In this document: in pieces, positions 52,401-60,228 of the stretch
Layout of the letters: every line of letters begins with the position of its first letter
How positions within the stretch are numbered: the stretch's first letter is position 1
From: Sphingomonadaceae bacterium
GTDB lineage: Bacteria > Pseudomonadota > Alphaproteobacteria > Sphingomonadales > Sphingomonadaceae
Assembly (NCBI GenBank): GCA_024236195.1
Contig: JACKKZ010000002.1
Span: 124,001 to 188,000 of the forward strand
Length of the DNA stretch: 64,000 nucleotides
Reading direction: 5' to 3'
Translations under genes and position numbers: made by a program
Notes under the pieces: generated by a model
Database searches by the model: none
What the model was told of the DNA's origin: nothing
Seen by the model: only the letters and a program-made list of their open reading frames with translations

Positions 52401-52416
52401 GTAAGTCCATACTGAC
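52401..52416. promoter_or_regulatory. candidate operator, family GTnnGT-N4-ACTnAC
   Basis: GTAAGT-CCAT-ACTGAC, 62 bases upstream of the 52478 gene. Same layout as 4085-4100 and 31465-31480. It suggests the 52478 gene has its own promoter rather than only reading through from ksi. Confidence 0.45.
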
Positions 52417-52477
52417 ATACATAAGAACAGGCTGGTGAAGCGATTCGCCAGCCAAAAACCTGTCCGGAGAACGAGCC

Positions 52478-53530
52478 TTGTCGACCGATCCCAACATCTT
52501 CCGCCCTGTCGCCGAACCGCAAGTGATCGAAGGTGCCTTCAACGAAGACCAGCATGCGCGCATGCTCGACGTGGTGCGCAAGAACGGCCCGTGGTCGCTG
52601 ATCCTTGCCCAGCATTTCAAATCGCCGGAAGAGGTTGTCGCCACCACCTCCGGCTCGGTCCCTGAAGGTTTCACTCCGACTTGGGACATGTTCCTCAGCC
52701 CGGTCTTCCGCGGCTATTTCGCGCAGGGTCACACGATGCTGCACCCCGAAATCGAAGATTGCTTTTTCAACACCAAATTCCTCGATCTCGTGCGCGGATA
52801 TTGGGGGGCGGCCTATGCGACGCCCGAGAACATGTTGTTCAATATTCAGGGCCCCTGCTCCGGCGGCGGTAGCCCGCATGTGGACGCCACGCGCTTCCGC
52901 GGCATTTCCTACCAGAGCACGCCGGTGTGGCTGATGAACACCATGGTCAAATCCGGCCTGTTCAAACACTGGCAGGCGCGCAAGGCGCAGGTCATCACCT
53001 GGTATTACAAGGGCAAGATCGGCGGCGGTTTCAACTACTGGCCCGAAGGTCCGCACAAGGAGCCTAAACAGATCCACGCCCCGATGTGGAGCCGTGCCGT
53101 GGTGGTCGAAAACGAAATGATGTTCCACACCGCTGAAAGCTGCGGACCGGCCGCCATGCGCCGCCCCGAAGGCCTCGCCATCAATTCCCTGATGGAAGCC
53201 GACCCGGACAATGCTGGCGGCTGGCGGATCACCACCGATGGCCAGGTGATCCAGCAGATCCCCGAAGAGGAATTCCGCTTCCTCGTCCACTGGGGTGCGG
53301 ACATCTTCATGGATTTCGACGAGTTGAAGCGTTCGCTCGACCATTCAGACGACATCGGTCACGAACAGGTGTTCGACATGCTGATCGCCGATCTGCGCGC
53401 GCGCGGGTTGACTTTTGAAGTGCCGACTGACCCGATGACAGACAAGGCCTTCATCGGCCTGCTGACGCGCACCTATGATCCGGGCCAGCCCGCAATCTTC
53501 CCGCCCGAGCCGGAAGAACTTGCAGCCTGA
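52478..53530 (+). CDS. uncharacterised protein, possible Fe(II)-dependent oxygenase
   Basis: A 350-residue protein with a TTG start after GGAG; no family is recognised by eye. It has SGGGSPHVDATRFRG (an H-x-D motif near residue 134) and a distant His in MMFHTAESCGPAAMRRPEGL about 80 residues on, followed by Arg residues. H-x-D...H...R is the layout of Fe(II)/2-oxoglutarate oxygenases such as phytanoyl-CoA-type enzymes, but the rest of the fold cannot be confirmed. It stands between ksi and the sulfotransferase and has its own putative operator. Ends at a strong hairpin terminator. Confidence 0.6.
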   Translation: MSTDPNIFRPVAEPQVIEGAFNEDQHARMLDVVRKNGPWSLILAQHFKSPEEVVATTSGSVPEGFTPTWDMFLSPVFRGYFAQGHTMLHPEIEDCFFNTKFLDLVRGYWGAAYATPENMLFNIQGPCSGGGSPHVDATRFRGISYQSTPVWLMNTMVKSGLFKHWQARKAQVITWYYKGKIGGGFNYWPEGPHKEPKQIHAPMWSRAVVVENEMMFHTAESCGPAAMRRPEGLAINSLMEADPDNAGGWRITTDGQVIQQIPEEEFRFLVHWGADIFMDFDELKRSLDHSDDIGHEQVFDMLIADLRARGLTFEVPTDPMTDKAFIGLLTRTYDPGQPAIFPPEPEELAA

Positions 53531-53535
53531 CATTT

Positions 53536-53561
53536 GGGGGTGCCGCAAGGCGCCCCTTCTT
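53536..53561 (+). terminator. rho-independent terminator after the 52478 gene
   Basis: Stem GGGGTGCC/GGCGCCCC with one G-T pair and a GCAA loop (53536-53556), followed by TTCTT. It lies 6 bases after the stop codon. Confidence 0.7.
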
Positions 53562-53584
53562 CATTCGCATGGCTGATTGCAGCT

Positions 53585-53850
53585 AGAGTCAGGACTCATT
53601 AATCGCGCTGTCGAGGTTTGAGGCAAAATGGCCCAGGGCAAGGAGGAGAGGCGAAGGAATATGTCCGTCTTTCAAGCCGATCCGACGCCGCACTGGGCCA
53701 TTTTGGTCAAATCCTGAAAGGACGCTGGAATGACTTCCATCTCGGCCAAAAACACTCTTGGAAATACATCCAGTATTTCCGGCGCGCGTTTTCGCCCGAT
53801 ATGTTCGTCATTCCGGCGCCTCGACAGCGTGATTAATGGGTCCTGACCCT
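53585..53850. mobile_element. MITE-like element with 32-bp terminal inverted repeats
   Basis: The ends at 53585-53616 and 53819-53850 are inverted copies of each other with 3 mismatches in 32 bases (core GTCAGGAC...CGCTGTCGAGG). Inside is a second, perfect 13-base inverted repeat (CAAAATGGCCCAG at 53624-53636 and its complement at 53693-53705). At 266 bases it is too short for a transposase. It makes up most of the 357-base gap 53531-53887; the remainder holds the terminator and the sulfotransferase leader. Such non-autonomous elements are moved by a transposase elsewhere. Confidence 0.7.
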
Positions 53851-53887
53851 AAGTCTGTGACATACTAGCGAAGCTTTGGGAGAAGAC

Positions 53888-55078
53888 ATGATGGCGAGCA
53901 TCGGCAGCGAAGAGTTTACAGCAGCGCAATTGCCCGGCCGGGAGGTGCTGCTGGAGCAAGCGGGCGTCCGCACCGGCCTGTCCGATTTTGGTGATGAGTG
54001 GTTCTTCGAGCCGATGGACCATTTCCTTGCTGCAGCAAACAGCGAAGCCCGGCTGACGCCTGAAGGGGCCGCCGGGCAGGTGGAGGTGATCGTCAAGGGC
54101 CTCGCCAGCCGGCTACGCATGGTGGAGGATATCCGCCGCCATCCCGAAATCCTTGACGAACAGGTGGAAGTCGCCGGGATCATCCTCGGCCTGCCGCGCA
54201 CCGGCAGCACGATCTTTCATCGCCTGCTCGCCAGCGCCCCCGGCATGACCGCAATCCGCTGGTTTGAAGCGCAGAACTATGCCCCCTTCCCCGGCGAAGA
54301 ACATGGCAATCCGCAGGAACGCCGTGCCTATGCGCAGGCCATGATTGACGGCTGGCTGCAGGCCGCGCCCGAACTCGCTTCAATCCATCCGCTCGACCCG
54401 GATGCGCCGGACGAGGAAATCCTCGTCCTGGGCCAGATGTTCGTTTCGACCATGATCGAAGGGATGAGCTACGTGCCCTCCTTCTCACGCTGGCTTGATA
54501 ATTATGACCAGTCACGCGGGCATGAGGACCTCAAGACGATCCTCAAATATCTCCAGTGGCAGGTGCCCGAACGGCGCGGGTGCAAATGGATCCTCAAGAG
54601 CCCGTCCAACCTGCCCTATACCGAAATTGCCGCCAGCGCCTTCCCCGATGCGGTGCTGGTGATGACCCATCGCGACCCGCTCGATGTCGTGCCCAGCTAT
54701 GTCAGCATGGAAGCAGCGCTGTACAAGCTCAGCGCCTGCCTGACTGACCGCGAAGTGGGCACCTTCTGGTTCCGTCGACTCGTCGAATGGATGCGCCGGT
54801 TCGAAGCTGCGCGCGAACGGATTGGCGAGGACCGCTTCATTGATATCGACTATCGCGCCGTCGGCCGTGAACCTTTGGTACAGGCCGAACGCGTGCTGGC
54901 GCGCATGGGGATAGCGAGCGACGCCTCGATGGAAGCTGCCCTCACTGAGTTTCTCGCTGGCAACAAGCGCGAACAGCGCCCCCTGCATGATTATTCGCTG
55001 GAGAAATTCGGCCTCGACGAGGCCGCCATCCGGGCAGAATTTGCCGCCTATCGCGCGCGCTATATCGACAATCCCTGA
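53888..55078 (+). CDS. sulfotransferase family protein
   Basis: A 396-residue protein; the ATG at 53888 follows GGGAGAAG, with a TTG 12 bases earlier as an alternative. The PAPS 5'-phosphosulfate loop is GLPRTGSTIFHRLLA (residues ~99-113) and the 3'-phosphate segment is VMTHRDPLDVVPSYVSME. The family transfers sulfate to hydroxyl groups. Next to a steroid cluster it may sulfate a sterol or a CoA-type acceptor, or have another acceptor. Its leader directly follows the MITE-like element, so its regulation may have been changed by that insertion. Starts an operon with an SDR and a crotonase. Confidence 0.85.
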   Translation: MMASIGSEEFTAAQLPGREVLLEQAGVRTGLSDFGDEWFFEPMDHFLAAANSEARLTPEGAAGQVEVIVKGLASRLRMVEDIRRHPEILDEQVEVAGIILGLPRTGSTIFHRLLASAPGMTAIRWFEAQNYAPFPGEEHGNPQERRAYAQAMIDGWLQAAPELASIHPLDPDAPDEEILVLGQMFVSTMIEGMSYVPSFSRWLDNYDQSRGHEDLKTILKYLQWQVPERRGCKWILKSPSNLPYTEIAASAFPDAVLVMTHRDPLDVVPSYVSMEAALYKLSACLTDREVGTFWFRRLVEWMRRFEAARERIGEDRFIDIDYRAVGREPLVQAERVLARMGIASDASMEAALTEFLAGNKREQRPLHDYSLEKFGLDEAAIRAEFAAYRARYIDNP

Positions 55079-55094
55079 ACTGGAGAGACACCGC

Positions 55095-55955
55095 ATGACC
55101 TTGGAAGAAAGCAAATTCGCAGGCGGTGTCGCCGTGATCACCGGGGCCGGTTCGGGCATTGGCGCGGGGCTGGCCCGGCGCGCGGGCGAAGTGGGCATGA
55201 CTGTAGTGGTGACCGATATCAACGCGGCGGCTGCCGAAAGCGTGGCGGAAGAAATCCGCGCGGCCGGCGGCAAGGCAGAGGCGATGGTGGTCGATGTTTC
55301 GCAACCTGCCGAGCTTGACCGGCTGGCCGAGGCCGTCTTTGCCAAACACGGCAGCGTGCGGCTGCTGGTCAACAACGCCGGGATCGAAACGCTGGGCTTT
55401 GCCTGGGAAATACCCGCCGAACGCTGGGAAGCAACGCTCAACATCAATTTGCACGGCGTGATCCACGGGGTGCGCGCCTTCGTTCCGCGCATGCTGGCAA
55501 GCGGCGAGGAATGCTGGATCGGCAATCTCGCTTCGGTCGGCTCGTTCGGCATGATGCCAACCCAGTCGGCCTATATGGTGACCAAACACGCCGTCCAGAG
55601 TTTCAGCGAGTGCCTCTATCTCGAAATGGAGCTGAAGAAGGCCCCGATCCACGTCGCCTCGATCATTCCCGGCATGATGAAGACCAATATCTTCAACGCC
55701 GACCGCGGTGCGGGCGAGCCGGTAGATGGCGCGGGCTATCGCAAGACCATGCACGACATGATGGCCGCCTATGGCATGGATTTGGCTGAAGGATGCAAAG
55801 TGATCATGGCCGGGATCGCCGCCAATAATTTCTGGGTCTCCAGCCAGCCGGAAATGACCCAGCAAATGCTCGCGGGGCGGATTGCCTTCTTCAGCGAACA
55901 GGCAACCCCGACACTGAATGAGCAGACCAAGCAACTGCTCGGAGTGGCCGACTGA
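55095..55955 (+). CDS. SDR family oxidoreductase
   Basis: A 286-residue dehydrogenase starting MTLEESKFAGGVAVITGAGS after GGAGAGA. It has TGAGSGIGAGLA, NNAG, and YMVTK for Tyr/Lys. The C-terminal part is longer than in simple family members (PTLNEQTKQLLGVAD) and lacks the VDGG-type end, as in extended hydroxysteroid dehydrogenases. Lies between the sulfotransferase and a crotonase with short gaps. Confidence 0.85.
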   Translation: MTLEESKFAGGVAVITGAGSGIGAGLARRAGEVGMTVVVTDINAAAAESVAEEIRAAGGKAEAMVVDVSQPAELDRLAEAVFAKHGSVRLLVNNAGIETLGFAWEIPAERWEATLNINLHGVIHGVRAFVPRMLASGEECWIGNLASVGSFGMMPTQSAYMVTKHAVQSFSECLYLEMELKKAPIHVASIIPGMMKTNIFNADRGAGEPVDGAGYRKTMHDMMAAYGMDLAEGCKVIMAGIAANNFWVSSQPEMTQQMLAGRIAFFSEQATPTLNEQTKQLLGVAD

Positions 55956-55965
55956 GGGCAGAACC

Positions 55966-56847
55966 ATGCGCGACTATCAGACAATCCGCTACGAGACCGA
56001 AGACGGCCTGCTGCGGCTGACGCTCGACCGGCCCGAACAGATGAATGCCTTCACCGTCGAAATGGCGGATGAGCTGGAGCACGCCTATCGCCGCGCCAGC
56101 AGCGACGATGCGGTCCAGGCTGTGGTCGTAACCGGCGAAGGCAGGGCGTTCTGTGCCGGGATGGACCTGTCTGTCGGCGGCAATGTCTTCGGACTCGACG
56201 AGAGCCTCCAACCGACGCTGGCGGACTTGCAACAACGACCGGTGCGCGAGGAGATCGAGCGCGGTGTGCGCGATACGGGTGGGCGGGTGGCGCTGGCGAT
56301 GTATGATTGCACCAAGCCGATCATCGGCGCGATCAACGGCGCGGCGGTGGGGATCGGTGCGACCATGACGCTGCCGATGGATTTTCGCTTCGCCAGCGAG
56401 AAAGCCCGGATCGGTTTCGTGTTCGGGCGGCTGGGGATCACGCCGGAAGCTTGCTCAACCTGGTTCCTCCCGCGCATCGTGGGGATGGAGCGGGCGCTGG
56501 AACTGTTCTACCGCGCCGACATATTGACCGCACAGCAGGCGCTGGACTTCGGCCTGGTGCGCGAAGTGGTGGCGCCAGATGATCTGGTCGAAACTGCCTG
56601 CGCCTTTGCCCGCGAGCTGGTGGCCAATCGCTCACCCGTCAGCATGGCGCTGATCCGCCAGATGGTGCTGTCCAACAGCGCCCAGCCCCACCCGCGCGCC
56701 GCGCATGATGTGGAATCGCTGTCGATGTTCTACCAGAGCATCGGTGACGGACAGGAAGGTGTAAGCGCCTTCCTCGAAAAGCGCGAAGCACGTTTCACCG
56801 GCAAGGCATCAGCCATGCCGCCCTTCTACCCCTGGCACGAAGTCTGA
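55966..56847 (+). CDS. enoyl-CoA hydratase/isomerase family (crotonase) protein
   Basis: A 293-residue crotonase starting at 55966 (MRDYQTIRYETEDGLLRLTL). It has GRAFCAGMDLSVGG, INGAAVGIGATMTLPMDFRF and FGRLGITPEACSTWFLPRIV, which is the segment of the PEACSSWFLPR branch often annotated as crotonase in steroid and aromatic clusters. The C-terminus EGVSAFLEKREARFTGKASA resembles the crotonase at 20161. Substrate unknown. Confidence 0.85.
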   Translation: MRDYQTIRYETEDGLLRLTLDRPEQMNAFTVEMADELEHAYRRASSDDAVQAVVVTGEGRAFCAGMDLSVGGNVFGLDESLQPTLADLQQRPVREEIERGVRDTGGRVALAMYDCTKPIIGAINGAAVGIGATMTLPMDFRFASEKARIGFVFGRLGITPEACSTWFLPRIVGMERALELFYRADILTAQQALDFGLVREVVAPDDLVETACAFARELVANRSPVSMALIRQMVLSNSAQPHPRAAHDVESLSMFYQSIGDGQEGVSAFLEKREARFTGKASAMPPFYPWHEV

Positions 56848-56851
56848 TGGT

Positions 56852-58543
56852 TCAGTCGTTCGCCCCGGTCATATCGCGCGCGGCGATATAGCCGAAGGTC
56901 AGCGCCGGGCCGAGTGTGACCCCGGCACCGGGATAGCTTTCACCCATGGCCGAGGCGGCGTTGTTACCCACCGCATAGAGCCCGCCAATCGCCGAGCCAT
57001 CTGCCTTGACCACCTGTGCCCTGGCGTTGGTGCGCAGGCCGCCATTGGTGCCGATGTCACCGGGATAAATCGGCATGGCATAGAACGGCCCCTGGTCCAC
57101 CGGGCGCAAGCAGGGGTTCGGGCCATGGCGCGGATCGCCATACATCTTGTCATAAGCCGCTTCACCGCGATGAAAATCGGGGTCTTCACCCCTGGCGGCA
57201 TATTCGTTGAAGCGGGCGACGGTGGCCGACAACGCGGCCGGGTCCACCCCCATCTGCTCGGCCAGTCCTTCGATCGTCTTGGCTTTCTTGAGGATGGTCT
57301 TGACCATGCCGTTCTGCGCCCAGTCGGGTACCAGCGGCAACAGTGGCCCCATCGGGAAGAGATGGCGATATGTATAATCGAACACCATCCAGCTGGGCGA
57401 AGCATCGCCGTGGTCGCGCGCGCGGCGGGCCATGATCTGGCCGGTTATATGATAGGATGCGGCCTCGTTAAGGTAACGCTCGCCTTTCTGGTTGACCATG
57501 ATGCAACCTGGCAACGCCCGTTCGATCGTGCACAGCCGTCCGCGATCTTCGCCCGGCACATAGAAAACCGGTGCAGCCCAGGCAGACTGCAAATTCATCG
57601 TGTCTGCGCCCGCAGCAGCCCCTGCGCGAATGGAATCGCCGGTATTGCTGGTCACCCCGCCTGAATATTGGGCGACAGTATAAAGGTCCATGTTTTCGTT
57701 GCGCAACGCCTGGTTCTTGTCGAACCCGCCTGCGGCCAGCACCACGCCCTTGCGCGCACCGATACGGTAAGGCTTGCCCCGATGCTGCACCAGTGCACCG
57801 GTAACCGAGCCGCCTTCCACCACCAGCTCGGTCAGCGGCGTTTCCAGCCAGAGCGGCACCCCGGCATCGTTCAGACCCTTGCGCAGCGCACCGGTCAGCG
57901 CATTGCCGAGGGTCAGGCGTCGATCCTTGCGGCTGGTGAAGCGGAACGGCCAGTCGAACCAGTATTTGGCCAGGTTGATCGCCAGCTGCGTGGCCCAGCC
58001 CTTCCCGCGATAAAGCAGCTGGTATGTCTCGGCGAAAGTCCAGTTGAGATAGCCGAACAGGCTGGCAGCGGGCGACGGGAAACGCTGGCTGCGCAAATCC
58101 TTGCCCAGTATCCGGCCATCCAGTTCCAGCGGCAAATGGGTGCGGAAACCAGTGGGCGAGCCGCCGGGATCCTCTGCATGGTAATCCGGATAAGGCAGCG
58201 CGGCATATTGCACCGGCGTATGGTCAGTCAGCCAGCGCAGCATCGGCGCGGCATTATCGACATAGGCGCGGATATTCTCATCCGGCACATTATCGGCAGA
58301 CAGCCCCCGCAAATAGGTGAAGGCATCGTCAAGATTGTCCTCGAACCCGCTGGCGGCAGCGATATGGCTGCCGGGAATCCAGATGCCCCCGCCCGATGTG
58401 GCGGAGGTGCCGCCCCAGCAGCTGTCCTTTTCCACCACCAGCACCTCGGCATGATTCTGCGCCCCGACCAGCGCGCTCATCATCCCGCCCGCACCGGAGC
58501 CGACAACGAGGATATCGACCTCTTTATCCCAAAGCTGTGCCAT
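56852..58543 (-). CDS. 3-ketosteroid delta1-dehydrogenase-like flavoprotein (KstD family)
   Basis: A 563-residue flavoprotein. The FAD loop is VGSGAGGMMSALVGAQ (residues ~14-29), followed by the KstD segment GGTSATSGGGIWIPGS. The C-terminal half has PIYPGDIGTNGGLRT (Tyr493) and GLYAVGNNAASAMGESYPGA followed by GVTLGPALTFGYIAAR, which are the signature stretches of 3-ketosteroid delta1-dehydrogenases. The family inserts the C1-C2 double bond in 3-ketosteroid ring A. It is distinct from the two other FAD-binding enzymes in this window. It is the last gene of a leftward operon with the SDR 58576. Confidence 0.9.
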   Translation of the reverse strand: MAQLWDKEVDILVVGSGAGGMMSALVGAQNHAEVLVVEKDSCWGGTSATSGGGIWIPGSHIAAASGFEDNLDDAFTYLRGLSADNVPDENIRAYVDNAAPMLRWLTDHTPVQYAALPYPDYHAEDPGGSPTGFRTHLPLELDGRILGKDLRSQRFPSPAASLFGYLNWTFAETYQLLYRGKGWATQLAINLAKYWFDWPFRFTSRKDRRLTLGNALTGALRKGLNDAGVPLWLETPLTELVVEGGSVTGALVQHRGKPYRIGARKGVVLAAGGFDKNQALRNENMDLYTVAQYSGGVTSNTGDSIRAGAAAGADTMNLQSAWAAPVFYVPGEDRGRLCTIERALPGCIMVNQKGERYLNEAASYHITGQIMARRARDHGDASPSWMVFDYTYRHLFPMGPLLPLVPDWAQNGMVKTILKKAKTIEGLAEQMGVDPAALSATVARFNEYAARGEDPDFHRGEAAYDKMYGDPRHGPNPCLRPVDQGPFYAMPIYPGDIGTNGGLRTNARAQVVKADGSAIGGLYAVGNNAASAMGESYPGAGVTLGPALTFGYIAARDMTGAND

Positions 58544-58575
58544 CACTGAATTCCTTGTCGTCCCGGGCCGACCGC

Positions 58576-59346
58576 TCAGGCCGGGAGGTAGAGCTGCACC
58601 GACTTGCCGCCATCGACCGGCAGGGTAATGCCGGTGATGTAGCTTGCTGCATCGGATAACAGGAAGGCGATGGGTTCCGCCAGTTCTTCCGGCCTGCCCC
58701 CGCGCGCCATCGGGATTGCTTCAACTGTGCGCAGCGCAGTTTCGCCCGAATAGCGCATGTAGTCCTCTGTCGCGCGGGTCAAGACCATGCCCGGCGCAAC
58801 GCAATTCACGCGCACACCGATCTGCGCGCCTTCCATCGCGGCAACCGACGTAAAATGCACCATCGCCGCTTTCGACGCGGAATAGCTCGACAGGCGCGCC
58901 GCAGCCCGCAGCCCGTTGGTGGAAGCGATATTGACGATCGAACCGCTGCCCTGCCCTGCCATCACCTTCATCGCCGCCTTGGTCGCCACGAAAACTGCAT
59001 CGGCATTGACTGCAAAATCCTTGCGCCATTTGGCGAGCGTAATGTCGGCAATCGCGCCGTAATTGTTCGACATGGCATTGTTCACCAGCATGTCGAGCCG
59101 GCCGTGCCGTTCGGCAATCCCCGCAATCAGCGCCTCAAGGGCATCTGTATCCGACACGTCGAGCCGGTGTGCTTCACAAGTGCCGACCGCGTCCAGTTCC
59201 GCCTTCGCATTGGCCAGACGTTCGGGGTTGCGACCGCAGATGGCGACCATTGCCCCACGGCGAGCGAGCAGCATGGCGGTCGCCAGACCAATCCCTTCGC
59301 TCGCACCGGTAACCAGTGCGACCTTGCCTTCCATATCTCGCAACAT
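58576..59346 (-). CDS. SDR family oxidoreductase
   Basis: About 256 residues from the ATG at 59346 (MLRDMEGKVALVTGASEGIG) next to GGAAG; in-frame ATGs at 59361 and 59367 are alternatives. It has TGASEGIGLA, NNAM in place of NNAG, and SYSASKAAM for Tyr/Lys, and ends with ITLPVDGGKSVQLYLPA. The gap to the divergent SDR at 59458 has a TGCGTAGA half-site at 59415-59422. Precedes the KstD-like gene; probably a hydroxysteroid dehydrogenase feeding it. Confidence 0.83.
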   Translation of the reverse strand: MLRDMEGKVALVTGASEGIGLATAMLLARRGAMVAICGRNPERLANAKAELDAVGTCEAHRLDVSDTDALEALIAGIAERHGRLDMLVNNAMSNNYGAIADITLAKWRKDFAVNADAVFVATKAAMKVMAGQGSGSIVNIASTNGLRAAARLSSYSASKAAMVHFTSVAAMEGAQIGVRVNCVAPGMVLTRATEDYMRYSGETALRTVEAIPMARGGRPEELAEPIAFLLSDAASYITGITLPVDGGKSVQLYLPA

Positions 59347-59414
59347 GCTTCCAATCCCCATATCCATTTTGTGCAACGCGTTTTGCGGTAGCACTTGCCA
59401 TTTTGTCAACATCA

Positions 59415-59422
59415 TGCGTAGA
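59415..59422. promoter_or_regulatory. candidate half-site TGCGTAGA
   Basis: Complement of TCTACGCA, which also occurs in the right arm of the 34642 inverted repeat and at 51014-51021. It lies between the divergent SDRs 58576 and 59458. Eight bases alone are weak evidence. Confidence 0.25.
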
Positions 59423-59457
59423 ATGAGGCCAGATATATTACGAAAAGAGAGGATTCC

Positions 59458-60219
59458 ATGGCAGGCCTTGCAGGAAAGGCAGCATTAGTGACGGGTGCAG
59501 GCCAGGGAGTCGGGCAGGGAATCGCCCTCGCCCTCGCCGCTGCTGGAGCCAGGGTTGCGCTGGCCGGCAGGACACTCTCCAAGCTGGAAGACACCGCAGC
59601 AATGATCCGTGAGCGCGGCGGCGAAGCCCTGACGCTGACCGGCGATGTCAAAGCAGAGGCGGACCTTTCCGCATGGGTCGAGCAGGCTTGTGCCACATTT
59701 GGCCAGCTCGATATCCTCGTCAACAATGCGCAGGAAGTGCCACTGGGCAAGCTTGAAGAGGTCAGTGACGAGGCTTTCCTCAACGGCTTCATCTCGGGGC
59801 CGCTGGCCAGTTTCCGACTGATGAAGCTTGCGCGCCCGCATATGGCTGCACGCGGCGGCGGGACGATCATCAATCTATCCTCCTCTGCGGCCAAGCGCTG
59901 GGACATGGCGGGTTACGGGGCCTATGGTGCGGTCAAGCAAGCCACCCGCGCACTCACCCGTGCGGCGGCTTCCGAATGGGGCCGCGAGAATATCCGTGTG
60001 CTGACCATCGCGCCGCATGCCGAATCGCCGGGCCTCAAATGGTGGGTTCAGAACAACCCCGAGGAAGCCGAGGCATTCTTCCGCACCATCCCGCTGGGCC
60101 GGATCGGCAGGCTGGAAGAAGACATCGGCCGCGCGGTCGCTGCGCTGTGCAGCGATGAACTGGGCTATCTCACCGGCGCCACCATCCCGCTCGATGGCGG
60201 GCAGGCGAATTTCGACTGA
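59458..60219 (+). CDS. SDR family oxidoreductase
   Basis: A 253-residue dehydrogenase starting after GAGAGGA. It has TGAGQGVGQGIA, NNAQ in place of NNAG, and YGAYGAVKQATRALT for Tyr/Lys, and ends ATIPLDGGQANFD. First gene of the rightward SDR-EthD-AraC-SDR-ligase operon. Confidence 0.85.
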   Translation: MAGLAGKAALVTGAGQGVGQGIALALAAAGARVALAGRTLSKLEDTAAMIRERGGEALTLTGDVKAEADLSAWVEQACATFGQLDILVNNAQEVPLGKLEEVSDEAFLNGFISGPLASFRLMKLARPHMAARGGGTIINLSSSAAKRWDMAGYGAYGAVKQATRALTRAAASEWGRENIRVLTIAPHAESPGLKWWVQNNPEEAEAFFRTIPLGRIGRLEEDIGRAVAALCSDELGYLTGATIPLDGGQANFD

Positions 60220-60228
60220 GGCCGCCCG

